Counted from the stretch's first letter, positions 51,341-61,328 are shown. The stretch: 64,000 nucleotides of DNA from G965267605 sp965267605 (GCA_965267605.1 OZ254088.1:3348001-3412000), one strand, 5' to 3'. The notes: generated from the sequence alone by a model not told the origin. Made by a program: numbers and translations.

Positions 51341-51690
51341 TTAGCCAGTGCGTTTTTCATGGCTTCAACAGCTTTGGCTGAATTACCTGGGATAACAACA
51401 CCGTCTTTTACCAGGACCGGCCTTCTCAGAAAAGTGTATTCTTCGGTTATCAACCTTCTGTAATCGTTCTCAGTTAATTGTTGTTCATGCAGTCCCATTG
51501 CCCGGAACTTCATTGCGCGTTTGCTGAATAATGTTTCATAGCTATCTACACCTTGTCGCATCTCATCTACCTGTTGTTCAGTTACCGGATCTGATTTGAT
51601 GTCTTGGAGTACAGCGTCTTCTGGGAGATCGAGCTCCTTCATGATGCGTGCACACGTAGAACATGTTGAAAGAAAATAGAACTTGACCAT
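51337..51690 (-). CDS. ArsC/Spx-type thioredoxin-like protein
   Basis: 117 residues with the ArsC/Spx fold: N-terminal STCSTCARIM (CxxC with Cys9 and Cys12), then LQDIKSDPVTEQQVDEM, and the conserved TFLRRPVLVKDG. Could be an arsenate reductase-like enzyme or a Spx-like protein; the CSTC motif differs from the single-Cys ArsC class. No arsenite exporter is beside it. First gene of a unit with the EamA transporter (4-base overlap). Confidence 0.85.
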   Translation of the reverse strand: MVKFYFLSTCSTCARIMKELDLPEDAVLQDIKSDPVTEQQVDEMRQGVDSYETLFSKRAMKFRAMGLHEQQLTENDYRRLITEEYTFLRRPVLVKDGVVIPGNSAKAVEAMKNALAN

Positions 51691-51745
51691 AGCGTGGAAA
51701 TGTAGGTTCCTAAATTTGATTGACTAAAGTAATAAACGGGCACCA

Positions 51746-52924
51746 TTGAGGGAGAACGAATTAAGGCAGCAGTTCAGTATTCGGAAGGTGCTTATTCCAC
51801 TGTTGATAGGTCTGGCTGTAAGTGCGGCCATGTTATGGCACAATTTGTCCGAAGTTACCTATCAATTCACTGAACATGGCAACTACGAGTGGTTTGATGC
51901 CAACGCTAACGGTATAGTGGACAGTGGAAGTGATGCTGAATTTAAGGAGGTAGAAGCTGGAACGGGAGCTTACAAGAAGCTTACCTATAGCGATGTTATT
52001 GGCGGCATCGATTTCACCATTGAAGTGGTATTGTGGTTGTGCATTGCCTGGATGATGATGTTCTTTCGGGATTTCATGTACATGTGTCGGTTGAGGATAC
52101 TAACCGAAAAGCAAATTGGTTGGCGAGCTGCATTCAATGTAATTATGCTTTGGGAGTTTGCATCGGCAATAACACCTAGTGTTATTGGAGGATCAGGCCC
52201 AGCCATATACTTCCTTCACAGGGAGGGGGTAAACGTGGGTAAATCCACAGCCATAGTTATGGTAACCGCTATGCTTGACGAGTTGTTTTATGTGCTTACT
52301 GTGCCAAGTATCATTCTCATTATTGGTTGGAACGTGCTTTTTCCTGTAGAGTTGATCGATCAATTTCAATGGGGCATCGAAACGGTGTTCATATTGGGAT
52401 ATGGGTTCATCCTGGTTTTGATCTCAGTTCTCGCGTTCGCCATATTCATCAATCCAGGTCTTACCAAGAAAGTACTGGTGCGCATCTTCCGTTTGAAATG
52501 GCTGCGTAGATGGGAAAAGGGGGCAGCAATTGCGGGAGATGATTTGATCGTAGCTTCTCGCGAGATGCGAGGTAAAAGCCTGGGATTCTGGTTGAAGGCA
52601 TTTGGTGTAACTGTGGTTAGTTGGACTGGTCGTTTCTGGGTTGTCAATTTTCTGATCATGGCGTTCATGTTTACGGAGTTTGGCGATCATTTATTGATCT
52701 ATGGAAGACAGCTCGTGATGTGGGTTATTATGCTTATCTCGCCCACACCAGGCAGTAGTGGTGTTGCGGAGATTGCGTTCAGTGGATTCCTGAAAGATTT
52801 CGTTCCTCCCCTGTTTGCGGGATCGATTGCTATACTTTGGCGATTGTTCAGTTACTACCCTTATTTGTTTGCTGGTTCGATCATCCTTCCGCGTTGGTTG
52901 AGAAGGACCTCTTCAAAGGCATAA
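51746..52924 (+). CDS. YbhN/UPF0104-type membrane protein with Ca-binding-like loop
   Basis: 392 residues from a TTG start, eight or so membrane helices with the flippase-like motifs of lysylphosphatidylglycerol synthetase N-terminal relatives (ASAITPSVIGGSGPAIYFLHREG and LISPTPGSSGVAEIAF). An extra-membrane insert after the first helix carries WFDANANGIVDSGSDAEF, which fits the EF-hand/dockerin-type loop DxNxNGxxDxxxDxxE, so it may bind calcium. Likely moves or presents a lipid across the inner membrane; substrate unknown. Divergent from the ArsC-like gene. Confidence 0.86.
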   Translation: MRENELRQQFSIRKVLIPLLIGLAVSAAMLWHNLSEVTYQFTEHGNYEWFDANANGIVDSGSDAEFKEVEAGTGAYKKLTYSDVIGGIDFTIEVVLWLCIAWMMMFFRDFMYMCRLRILTEKQIGWRAAFNVIMLWEFASAITPSVIGGSGPAIYFLHREGVNVGKSTAIVMVTAMLDELFYVLTVPSIILIIGWNVLFPVELIDQFQWGIETVFILGYGFILVLISVLAFAIFINPGLTKKVLVRIFRLKWLRRWEKGAAIAGDDLIVASREMRGKSLGFWLKAFGVTVVSWTGRFWVVNFLIMAFMFTEFGDHLLIYGRQLVMWVIMLISPTPGSSGVAEIAFSGFLKDFVPPLFAGSIAILWRLFSYYPYLFAGSIILPRWLRRTSSKA

Positions 52925-52965
52925 GTTGAGGCCAGATTTATATCTTCGTATCAATTCAATTTGGT

Positions 52966-54123
52966 ATGGAAGACATAGGAAACAAGGGGTTCGGAACAAA
53001 AGCGATTCATGCTGGTGTTGAGCCGGATCCATCTACCGGGGCGATCATGACCCCTATTTTTCAAACGAGTACGTATGTTCAGGCAGCCCCTGGAGATCAT
53101 CAGGGGTATGAGTATTCACGTACGCACAATCCAACACGCGATGCATTACAGAAATCGTTAGCCGCACTCGAAAACGCGAAATATGGTGTTTGTTTTTCGA
53201 GTGGATTGGGGGCCATTGACGCATTGATGAAATTGCTTTCACCCGGTGATGAGGTAGTGTCTACCAGTGATCTGTACGGAGGTACGTACAGACTTTACAT
53301 GAAGATATTTCAGAAGTATGGGATCAAATTTCACTTCATCGGCATGGAAGAATCTGATCATATCGCAGAGCACGTCAATGAGAATACAAAGTTGATCTGG
53401 GTTGAGACACCTACCAATCCTATGATGAACGTGATCGATATCGAAGGTGCGGCCAAGGTGGCGAAAGCCAATGGATGTCTTCTTGCCGTGGACAATACAT
53501 TTGCATCTCCGTACCTGCAAAACCCAATGGATCTTGGTGCCGACATTGTGATGCATTCTATCACCAAGTATATTGGTGGACACTCTGATGTCGTAATGGG
53601 CGCTCTCGTTTGCAATGATGATGAACTACACGAGCAACTGACTTTCATACAGAATAGCTCAGGAGCAGTTCCAGGCCCTATGGACTCCTTCCTCGTTCTT
53701 AGAGGTATCAAAACACTGCACCTTAGAATGCAAAGACATTGTGAGAATGGTCGCAAGGTGGCAGAGTTTCTCAAGTCGCACCCAAAGGTGGATAAAGTAT
53801 ACTGGCCGGGATTTCCTGAGCACGCTAACCACGAGGTGGCAAAAAGACAAATGAAGGATTTCGGTGGGATGATTTCATTTACCATGGTGGGAGATCATAT
53901 GGAGGATGCGCAAAAGGTGCTGTCTACTACACTGTTATTTAGTCTTGCTGAATCGCTGGGTGGAGTGGAGTCTTTGATTGGACATCCTGCTTCAATGACG
54001 CATGCGGCTATTCCCAGAGAAGAACGATTGAAGACAGGTCTGGTTGATACACTTATTCGATTAAGTGTAGGTATTGAAGATGCTGAAGACCTGATCGCTG
54101 ACCTCAAGAAGTGCCTGGACTAA
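52966..54123 (+). CDS. metB: cystathionine gamma-synthase or gamma-lyase (PLP)
   Basis: 385 residues of the Cys/Met metabolism PLP family. N-terminal GFGTKAIHAGVEPDPSTGAI, cofactor contacts in SSGLGAIDALM and LYGGTYRLYM, Schiff-base K201 in HSITKYIGGHSDVVMG, and the C-terminal SLAESLGGVESLIGHP and RLSVGIEDAEDLI. It makes or breaks cystathionine in methionine or cysteine metabolism; synthase against lyase cannot be settled from these motifs. Followed by an SDR gene after 1 base. Confidence 0.92.
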   Translation: MEDIGNKGFGTKAIHAGVEPDPSTGAIMTPIFQTSTYVQAAPGDHQGYEYSRTHNPTRDALQKSLAALENAKYGVCFSSGLGAIDALMKLLSPGDEVVSTSDLYGGTYRLYMKIFQKYGIKFHFIGMEESDHIAEHVNENTKLIWVETPTNPMMNVIDIEGAAKVAKANGCLLAVDNTFASPYLQNPMDLGADIVMHSITKYIGGHSDVVMGALVCNDDELHEQLTFIQNSSGAVPGPMDSFLVLRGIKTLHLRMQRHCENGRKVAEFLKSHPKVDKVYWPGFPEHANHEVAKRQMKDFGGMISFTMVGDHMEDAQKVLSTTLLFSLAESLGGVESLIGHPASMTHAAIPREERLKTGLVDTLIRLSVGIEDAEDLIADLKKCLD

Positions 54124-54124
54124 T

Positions 54125-54826
54125 ATGGCATTGGTTTTCATAACTGGTGCATCGGCTGGCCTTGGAAGGGCTGTAGCGGAGTTGTTCTTGAATAGAGGAG
54201 ATACTGTGGTAGGTCTTTCAAGGTCCAGCAGCATTGAGCACGCAAACTACCGGTTCCACAAACTCGATCTTGCCAACCCTTCGGAAGTCAACAATTTTTC
54301 CTTTGAGGGGGATGCTGACGAAGTAATACTCATCAACAACGCAGGTATTTTAGGTGAAACCCGCCATGTAGGAAGATACGCAGATCATCAATTGGCCGAG
54401 GTGATGCAGGTTAACGTTGTGGCACTTGGTGATCTGATGAACAAGTTCATTGAAACCTACAAGGACAAGAAGGGTGTGGTTATGAACATCAGCTCAGGTG
54501 CAGGAAGCTTTCCTATTGACGGTTGGGGGGCGTATTGTGCCTCAAAGGCTGCTGTGGAGATGTTGAGTCAGGTTGCCGCAAAGGAATGTGAACAGGATGG
54601 TATTCCATTCCGGATCGTAGCCGTTTCTCCAGGCATTATTGATACCGGAATGCAGGAGCAAATTCGGAGTGCAGATCAGAAAGATTTCACCGATTTGCAA
54701 CGTTTTTTAGACTACAAGAAGGAGGGGGAATTGGCCTCGCCCAGGGAGGCAGCCTCCAAAATATTGCTTATATTTGAGAAGCTCCCTGATTTAGAGGGAG
54801 TTAGTCTATCAGTTCGGGATTTTTAG
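54125..54826 (+). CDS. short-chain dehydrogenase/reductase
   Basis: 233 residues, classical SDR: NAD(P) loop TGASAGLGRA (7-16), NNAG, the serine in NISSGAGSFP, YxxxK in YCASKAAVE and PGIIDTGM for the cofactor amide. It lies 1 base after metB and probably forms an operon with it. A ketone or pteridine (sepiapterin-like) reductase role is possible; substrate unknown. Confidence 0.92.
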   Translation: MALVFITGASAGLGRAVAELFLNRGDTVVGLSRSSSIEHANYRFHKLDLANPSEVNNFSFEGDADEVILINNAGILGETRHVGRYADHQLAEVMQVNVVALGDLMNKFIETYKDKKGVVMNISSGAGSFPIDGWGAYCASKAAVEMLSQVAAKECEQDGIPFRIVAVSPGIIDTGMQEQIRSADQKDFTDLQRFLDYKKEGELASPREAASKILLIFEKLPDLEGVSLSVRDF

Positions 54827-54932
54827 GAAGTTTCTTTTTGTTGCGTGGCTGACGCATGGCCTAAAGCTGTGTGCTACAGTAGTTTAATTGCAAATAATTA
54901 AGGATATTTAGGAACATTAATCGCACGAATTG

Positions 54933-54946
54933 ATTGCCTAGGCAAT
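54933..54946. promoter_or_regulatory. 14-base perfect palindrome before the M43 protease gene
   Basis: ATTGCCTAGGCAAT reads the same on both strands and lies 20 bases before the ATG, just before an unusually strong Shine-Dalgarno (AAGGAG, 54951-54958 region). It is a candidate operator or a transcript-stem in the leader. Confidence 0.45.
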
Positions 54947-54966
54947 TTTATAAGGAGAACAAGGCT

Positions 54967-57096
54967 ATGGAAAGAATTAAGTACTTATTGGTCGCTGCAG
55001 TAATTTTTGGAGCGTTTCAGCTTAACGCACAGACAGCGAAACAGGGTAACTGGTGTGGGTTTGACAAATGGATGAATGACTATCTCGATGCACACCCAGG
55101 TGAGAGAGAAAGACTTCACCAGCATAAAGTAGACATTGCAAAGAAGTCTAATGGAAAGCATACTGGTACCAAGGCCAGTATTATTGTACCTACAGTAGTT
55201 CATGTCATGCACTACAATGGTTCTGGAAACATTACTAAAGCACAGATTCTTGACGGAATGCGTGTTCTGAATAGGGATTTTCAGATGCAAAACGCTGATA
55301 CGGTAAGTATCCGTTCTGTGTTCAAGCCACATCTTGGAAACGCTGATATTGAGTTCAGATTGGCAACGAAGGATCCGAATGGCCAGTGTACGGAGGGTAT
55401 AACCAGAAATGAAACGCCTCTTTCGTTTGATGCAGACGATAATGTGAAGGCAGTTAACAGATGGCCTTATCAAGATTACTTCAACATCTGGATTGTAAAC
55501 AGTATTGCAGGGAGTGGACCTGGGATAACGTTGGGTTACGCACAGTTCCCAGGTTTTGGCCCGTGGAACGAGTACGGATTTGTATGTATCAATGGAGCCT
55601 GGGGTACCATTGGAACATCTTTTTCAGACGGTAGAACAGCGGTCCACGAAGTTGGTCATTGCTTTGGCCTTTTGCACACTTTCCAGGGTGGATGTGCAGG
55701 AAACTGTGGTTCTTCAGGAGATTATATCTGTGATACACCACCGGTTACTACAGCAACATACAACTGTGTTCAGACACAAAACAGCTGTAGCAATGATTGG
55801 CAGGGACCAGACCCGTGGGGTGGCCAGAATGTAGTGGATCAGATCGAAAACTATATGAGTTACGATGCTTGCCAGTACATGTTTACCAAGGATCAGGTTT
55901 CTCAGATGATATCTACGATCAATGGCTCAGGTACGCTAACTGGTCTTATATCCAATGCAAACCTCAACCAAACGGGTACACAGAATGGAGCACCTGCTCC
56001 GAATTGTGAGCCTATTGCTGTGTTCAGTTGGGATAAAGAAACAATCTGTCAGGGCGCATCGGTTCAGTTTACAGATCAGTCTTACAATGGGCAACCAACA
56101 TCCTGGAGCTGGAGTTTCCCTGGCGGAACCCCTTCGTCTTCTACTGATTCCATGCCAACTGTGACGTACAATACGCCTGGTACTTATAACGTAACTATGA
56201 CGGTTACAAATGCTGCGGGGAATGATAGCCACACTGAAAATGCTATTATCAATGTAGAGTCAACTACTGCGCAATATGCGGGCTTCTCCTATCAGGAAGG
56301 CTTTGAGTTTACATCGGTGTTTAATAATGACTGGACTGTAGAGAATCCATCTGGTTCTAGAAAGTGGGAGATCAAGAATGGAACCGCTTTTACGGGTGTG
56401 CAGAGTGCATATATTCTTAACCACAGTAATAACGATGGGGACAAAGATTACTTGATCTCACCGTCAATGGATCTTACCAATTACCAGGGTGGAGCGCAAA
56501 TGACATTCCAGTGGGCATTTAGGCAAAAGACTTCCTCTAATCTTGATAGACTAAGAGTGGATTACTCCAAAGATTGTGGTGCAACCTGGAGTTTTGCAGG
56601 ATGGTCCAGACAAGGTCCATCACTGGCAACGGCTCCGGTGAACAGTGGATTTTTTAACCCGACATCACCGCCAACTGATTGGAGTTTGGCCACAATAAAC
56701 CTGAATTCCAATGTATACACCTCATCTAATGTCAAGTTCAGATTCGAATTTGAATGTGATGGTGGAGGAAACATTTACCTGGATGACATCAACATTACAG
56801 GCCTTACTGGTGTGAATGAAAAGCTACCGGTTGATGGTGACGTAAGGATTTTCCCTAACCCTTCTAGCGATGTTACAAACATTCAGTTTGATCTGTTTGA
56901 CAATGCTGAAAGTGCTACCATCGAGATTTTCGATATGGTGGGGAAAGTGGTTGCACGTCCATTGGCTGGTCAAAAGCTAGCTAGAGGTTCACATAACCTA
57001 CGTATTGATAACACGGCTGCATTGCCATCGGGAGTATACCTGGTGAATATCCAGATTGATGATTACAAGAAGGTAGAGCGATTGGTGGTGAACTAA
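54967..57096 (+). CDS. secreted M43 (pappalysin-like) metalloprotease with T9SS type-A domain
   Basis: 709 residues. Signal peptide MERIKYLLVAAVIFGAFQLNA; the frame open from 54934 lacks support, and an AAGGAG ribosome site precedes ATG 54967. M43 catalytic domain with zinc site HEVGHCFGLLH (H227, E228, H231, H237) and Met-turn MSY near IENYMSYDACQYMF. Then a PKD domain (SWSFPGGTPSSS, TYNTPGTYNVTM), a MAM/adhesion-like beta domain and a type-A sorting domain RIFPNPSSDVTNIQFD, LPSGVYLVNI. An extracellular or surface protease. Confidence 0.93.
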   Translation: MERIKYLLVAAVIFGAFQLNAQTAKQGNWCGFDKWMNDYLDAHPGERERLHQHKVDIAKKSNGKHTGTKASIIVPTVVHVMHYNGSGNITKAQILDGMRVLNRDFQMQNADTVSIRSVFKPHLGNADIEFRLATKDPNGQCTEGITRNETPLSFDADDNVKAVNRWPYQDYFNIWIVNSIAGSGPGITLGYAQFPGFGPWNEYGFVCINGAWGTIGTSFSDGRTAVHEVGHCFGLLHTFQGGCAGNCGSSGDYICDTPPVTTATYNCVQTQNSCSNDWQGPDPWGGQNVVDQIENYMSYDACQYMFTKDQVSQMISTINGSGTLTGLISNANLNQTGTQNGAPAPNCEPIAVFSWDKETICQGASVQFTDQSYNGQPTSWSWSFPGGTPSSSTDSMPTVTYNTPGTYNVTMTVTNAAGNDSHTENAIINVESTTAQYAGFSYQEGFEFTSVFNNDWTVENPSGSRKWEIKNGTAFTGVQSAYILNHSNNDGDKDYLISPSMDLTNYQGGAQMTFQWAFRQKTSSNLDRLRVDYSKDCGATWSFAGWSRQGPSLATAPVNSGFFNPTSPPTDWSLATINLNSNVYTSSNVKFRFEFECDGGGNIYLDDINITGLTGVNEKLPVDGDVRIFPNPSSDVTNIQFDLFDNAESATIEIFDMVGKVVARPLAGQKLARGSHNLRIDNTAALPSGVYLVNIQIDDYKKVERLVVN

Positions 57097-57117
57097 TCGT
57101 AATCCTCAGGAAATAAG

Positions 57118-57141
57118 AAAGGCGGTCATTGACCGCCTTTT
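57118..57141. terminator. bidirectional intrinsic terminator
   Basis: AAAGGCGGTC-ATT-GACCGCCTTT, a perfect 10-bp stem followed by TTTC on the plus strand and preceded by an A run for the minus strand. It ends both the protease transcript and the convergent secreted-protein transcript at 57163. Confidence 0.92.
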
Positions 57142-57162
57142 CTGTTTTCCTATGTGTAGAAA

Positions 57163-57603
57163 TTACTTTCGTTTGTAACCTACCATTACCGACACGCATC
57201 CTGTGTGCTTTAATTCGTGGGTATTGGTTGATTCAGGTACTTCAATTGCGATTACCAGAGGCTGTGTGTTCTGAACGTTGAAGTCCCAGTATGGTTTGTT
57301 CTCGTTCTTGGCATTATCGTAAAGCAATTGCTTCTTGTTCTGATCGTACACCTTGAAGTTGATATCGCCAAGTGCGTCCTGGCCTTTGATCAAAAGACGG
57401 TACTTCTGGTCTGAGGAGAAGGTAATGGATATTTCCGCCTTTTCACCCTGCTCCAGAACCGCGCTGCTGTAACGGCCATTCTGAATGTAACCATCAAGTA
57501 ATGGAAGCACCTTGCGTTTGGTGAAACCACGGCACTGCCCGAAAGCGGAGCCAGTAGACAAGATGGCGAGACCCAACCCGGCTGTGATAAGTACTTTTTT
57601 CAT
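57163..57603 (-). CDS. small secreted beta-domain protein, unknown
   Basis: 146 residues from ATG 57603 (signal peptide MKKVLITAGLGLAILSTGSAFG). A single beta-sandwich-like domain, with YRLLIKGQDALGDINFKVYDQNKKQLLYDN in the middle and the C-terminal CVSVMVGYKRK, similar to pre-peptidase C-terminal domains. One base from the stop of the preceding lipoprotein gene, so co-transcribed with it. Confidence 0.8.
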   Translation of the reverse strand: MKKVLITAGLGLAILSTGSAFGQCRGFTKRKVLPLLDGYIQNGRYSSAVLEQGEKAEISITFSSDQKYRLLIKGQDALGDINFKVYDQNKKQLLYDNAKNENKPYWDFNVQNTQPLVIAIEVPESTNTHELKHTGCVSVMVGYKRK

Positions 57604-57604
57604 G

Positions 57605-58504
57605 CTAACTGGTGATCTCATTTCTGATTTCTGCAATGGTGTTTGTAATCGCTTCAACATCTTCTTTCGCGTATTTAAGCGTTGCACCGCCTCCAATGGT
57701 TGCTGAACCGTCATCATTCTGCGTAACATTGGTAGAGCCTTCTACAACTTCAATCTTATCGAATAGAGGTTGCAACTTTAGTACCAAATCTTTCACAGCT
57801 TTTACCTCCTCGTCACCCTCGAAAGTATCTAGCAGTTCCAATAGGTTATCATAGGAATATTTCTGTTCGGCTATCTTACCCGCCACATTCTCATTGTAAC
57901 CTTGTTTTTTCATCATTTGAGTGCCCATGTACAGCCCTTCAACCCAACCGCCTGTTATGATCAATGCTGACATGTTCTCGCGTTCACCTTCCTTGAAGTA
58001 CGCATCAGTTCTCCAGTAGCATTCATTGATCATTACCATCATGGAATCACGATCGTTAATGTTGCTTTCGAATCTTTCCATAACAGTTTCGTCAAACGCC
58101 TCAGATACACCAAGCGCATCCGCAAGTTTCTTGGAGGCATTCAAATAGAACATACACTCCTGTGTTTGATCGAAGATGCTGGCATAACTAAGATCAGCAC
58201 CATACACACCAAGGTTCATGGCTTCCTTATAGCTTGTCGAATACTTGCTAAGGTTGTCAATAGGGTTAAGCAATTCGGGATCATAGTCCATGCCTCCCAC
58301 CAGGAACATATTCGCGGTTTCCAGTGGAGATGGGATGGAATGGAAAATAAGCTGAGTTCTGTTAATACGAACGTTTAATGTGCTGTCGTCCGCCTGTACA
58401 ACGTCAGTGGTGTCGTTTGTATCGATATCATTACCGTTGTCTGATCCACAACTGGTTATCACTAGTGCAAATCCTATCAACGCAATGCCCGAAATCCTTC
58501 TCAT
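57605..58504 (-). CDS. lipoprotein, unknown function
   Basis: 299 residues starting at ATG 58504 (MRRISGIALIGFALVITSC, lipobox ITSC). An earlier extension to 58594 is not supported. After an Asp-rich linker (DNGNDIDTNDTTD) the protein is helical with the phrases NLGVYGADLSYASIFDQTQE and INECYWRTDAYFKEGERENM, then a predicted helical C terminus. I recognise it only as a conserved Bacteroidota hypothetical. Forms a two-gene unit with 57163. Confidence 0.82.
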   Translation of the reverse strand: MRRISGIALIGFALVITSCGSDNGNDIDTNDTTDVVQADDSTLNVRINRTQLIFHSIPSPLETANMFLVGGMDYDPELLNPIDNLSKYSTSYKEAMNLGVYGADLSYASIFDQTQECMFYLNASKKLADALGVSEAFDETVMERFESNINDRDSMMVMINECYWRTDAYFKEGERENMSALIITGGWVEGLYMGTQMMKKQGYNENVAGKIAEQKYSYDNLLELLDTFEGDEEVKAVKDLVLKLQPLFDKIEVVEGSTNVTQNDDGSATIGGGATLKYAKEDVEAITNTIAEIRNEITS

Positions 58505-58553
58505 AGTCAGTGGCTTAGATTCTGTATAAAAGTAATATATATGGCAATATTCA

Positions 58554-61328
58554 TTAATGCGCGTCCAACCAGTTATTAGCAACGTTATGTTCAACAGTTA
58601 GCGGAACACCGATATCCGCTGCTCCTTCCATCCCATTTACAACAAGATTGGATACCTCTTCAATCTCATCTTTATGCACGTCAAATACCAGTTCATCATG
58701 CACCTGCAGGATCATTTTGCTTTGCAGATCCATCTTTTGCATCTCTTTGTGAATGTTGATCATTGCAATCTTGATCACATCCGCGGCAGATCCCTGAATA
58801 GGCGAGTTGATGGCGTTTCGCTCTGCAAAGCTCCTCACGGTGTGGTTGGCAGAGTTAATGTCTCTGAGATAACGCCTTCTTTTGAAAAGCGTTTCAACAT
58901 ACCCATGTTCCTGCGCAAACTTCACCGTATCCGACATATAATCCTTGATACCAGGAAACTGATTGAAGTAATTATCAATAATTGCTCGTGCATCCGTTCT
59001 TGAGATACCTAACGTTTGTGCCAATCCAAATGCGCTCTGCCCATAAGCCAATCCGAAGTTTACAGCTTTAGCTTGTCTCCTCATCTCGGGTGTTACATCA
59101 CCTTGTGCAACATCAAACACCTTAGCCGCAGTAGCACTGTGAATATCCAGCCCGTCCTTGAATGCCTGTATCATATTTGCATCCTGAGATATGGCTGCAA
59201 TGATCCGAAGTTCTACCTGAGAGTAATCTGCGGAAAGCAATTGGAATTCATCCGATCTGGGAATAAAGGCTTGTCTGATCTTTCTTCCGCGTTCTGTTCT
59301 GATGGGAATGTTCTGCAAATTCGGGCCAACGGAGCTCAATCTACCTGTTGCGGCAATGGTCTGGTTGAAGGTAGAATGTACCCTGCCGGTGCGCTCGTTG
59401 ATCAAGGCTGGTAAAGCATCTACATACGTAGATCTGAGTTTTGTTAGTTCCCTGTAATTCAATATGCTACCGATAATTGGGTGCTCTTCCGCGAGCAATT
59501 TCAGGGTGTCTTCGTTGGTGGAATACTGTCCGGTTTTGGTCTTTTTCCCCTTGTAAGGAATCTTCATGTGGTCGAAAAGTACTTCGCCCAATTGCTTTGG
59601 TGAATCCAAATTGAATTCTGTACCTGCTTCCTTAAATACGGCATCGCGGGTAGTCAAGGTTTCCTTCTCCAACTCTGATGAATAATCCGAAAGGAACTTA
59701 TCATCGAGTTTCACGCCTTCGGTTTCCATGTCCAATAGCACATGGATCAAAGGTGTTTCTATATCGTCAAGCAGCGGCTGTGCCTTCTTCTCATCCGCCA
59801 TCTTGTCGAAAATCTCCATGAACTGATAAGTAATGTCCGCATCCTCAGAGGCATATTCGGTAATCTGCTCCAATGGTACGTCCTTCATGCTGCCCTGATT
59901 CTTCCCCTTTTTGCCTATGAGGTCTTCAATAGGGATTGGGCGAATGCCAAGGAAGGTTTCAGCCAGGAAATCCATTCCGTGTCTACTATCACCATCAAGT
60001 ACATAATGCGTTACCATGGTGTCTTTGATAGGTGCGGAAACCTCAACACCATATTGCCGGAGCACATGCATATCGTACTTAATGTTGTGACCGACCTTGG
60101 TTAGCGATGTGTCTGCGAAAAGATCTTTGAACTGCGCCAGGAAGCTCGTGGCGGAATCTCTGTCTTCAGGACAAGGAACGTAGTACGCTTTGCCTGCCTC
60201 ACATGAAAAGGACATTCCCACGATGTCACATGTCAGCGCATCAAGTCCGGTAGTTTCAGTATCAAATGCGAAGACCTTTGCCTGCTTCATTTCTTCGATC
60301 AACTTGTTGATCTCCGCTTCTTCCTGAACAGCCTTGTAAGTACGTTTAACGTCTTTACGTTCCGGTAGATCTGTGGTTTCTCCTGCTGGAGGTTCATCGA
60401 ACAAAGAGATCTGACCTCCGTTCTCGGAAGGAAGGTCTACTTTGAACTCTTCCCCAATGATCCTTTTCCCAAGGGTCCTGAATTCAAGATCGGAGAACAA
60501 TTCCTTCATCGCATCCTTGTTCATTTCTTCCACAATGAGGGATTCCTCATTGAACTCTACTGGTACATCGAGAATAATGGTCGCCAGCTTCTTTGAGATG
60601 ATAGCGGACTCCTTGTTTTCGCGAATATTCTCACCCATCTTCCCCTTGATCTCATCAGCATGCTCCAGTACCCCTTCAACGCTGCCATAGGTTTTCACTA
60701 AATCTGTAGCTTTTTTCGGGCCAACACCGGGCACGCCTGGAATGTTATCAACCGCATCGCCCATCAGACCTAGTATATCAATCACTTGTTTGGTGTCCTC
60801 AACCTCGAAGTTTTCCTTGACTTCTTCAACTCCCCAAATCTCGGGTGGTTTGCCTGACCTTCCGGGCTTGAACATCTTTACATTTTCCGTTACGAGCTGA
60901 GCATAATCCTTGTCAGGAGTCATCATAAACACCTCAAAACCAGCTTCTTCCGCCTTAACAGAAAGTGTTCCAATCACATCATCCGCTTCATAGCCTTCTG
61001 CCTCCAGGATAGGAACATTAAAAGCTTCAATGATCTTTCGGATCCAAGGCTCACTCAGTTTGATGTCTTCCGGAGTTTCATCGCGATTGGCTTTGTAGAA
61101 ATCGAATTCCTGTGCCCGTAAGGTTTTACTCTTATGGTCAAATACCACAGCTACGTGAGTGGGTTCCCTTTTTGTCAATGTTTCGAAAAGCACATTAGTG
61201 AATCCGAAAATTGCGGATGTGTTAAGGCCTTTACTGTTGATCCTCGGATTGCGGATGAAGGCATAGTATGCCCTGAATATCAGCGCATAAGCATCTAATA
61301 AATACAACACTTTCTTCTCTCCAGCCAT
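58554..61328 (-). CDS. polA: DNA polymerase I
   Basis: 924 residues, full-length. 5'-3' nuclease domain (about 1-290) with the VFDHKSKTLR and DKDYAQLV clusters; an active 3'-5' exonuclease domain (about 330-500) with FDTETTGLD (DxE) and later acidic residues; and a family A polymerase domain with motif A LSADYSQVELRII, motif B RRQAKAVNFGLAYGQ and motif C LQVHDELVFDV. It fills gaps and removes RNA primers. Proofreading acids appear intact. Confidence 0.97.
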   Translation of the reverse strand: MAGEKKVLYLLDAYALIFRAYYAFIRNPRINSKGLNTSAIFGFTNVLFETLTKREPTHVAVVFDHKSKTLRAQEFDFYKANRDETPEDIKLSEPWIRKIIEAFNVPILEAEGYEADDVIGTLSVKAEEAGFEVFMMTPDKDYAQLVTENVKMFKPGRSGKPPEIWGVEEVKENFEVEDTKQVIDILGLMGDAVDNIPGVPGVGPKKATDLVKTYGSVEGVLEHADEIKGKMGENIRENKESAIISKKLATIILDVPVEFNEESLIVEEMNKDAMKELFSDLEFRTLGKRIIGEEFKVDLPSENGGQISLFDEPPAGETTDLPERKDVKRTYKAVQEEAEINKLIEEMKQAKVFAFDTETTGLDALTCDIVGMSFSCEAGKAYYVPCPEDRDSATSFLAQFKDLFADTSLTKVGHNIKYDMHVLRQYGVEVSAPIKDTMVTHYVLDGDSRHGMDFLAETFLGIRPIPIEDLIGKKGKNQGSMKDVPLEQITEYASEDADITYQFMEIFDKMADEKKAQPLLDDIETPLIHVLLDMETEGVKLDDKFLSDYSSELEKETLTTRDAVFKEAGTEFNLDSPKQLGEVLFDHMKIPYKGKKTKTGQYSTNEDTLKLLAEEHPIIGSILNYRELTKLRSTYVDALPALINERTGRVHSTFNQTIAATGRLSSVGPNLQNIPIRTERGRKIRQAFIPRSDEFQLLSADYSQVELRIIAAISQDANMIQAFKDGLDIHSATAAKVFDVAQGDVTPEMRRQAKAVNFGLAYGQSAFGLAQTLGISRTDARAIIDNYFNQFPGIKDYMSDTVKFAQEHGYVETLFKRRRYLRDINSANHTVRSFAERNAINSPIQGSAADVIKIAMINIHKEMQKMDLQSKMILQVHDELVFDVHKDEIEEVSNLVVNGMEGAADIGVPLTVEHNVANNWLDAH

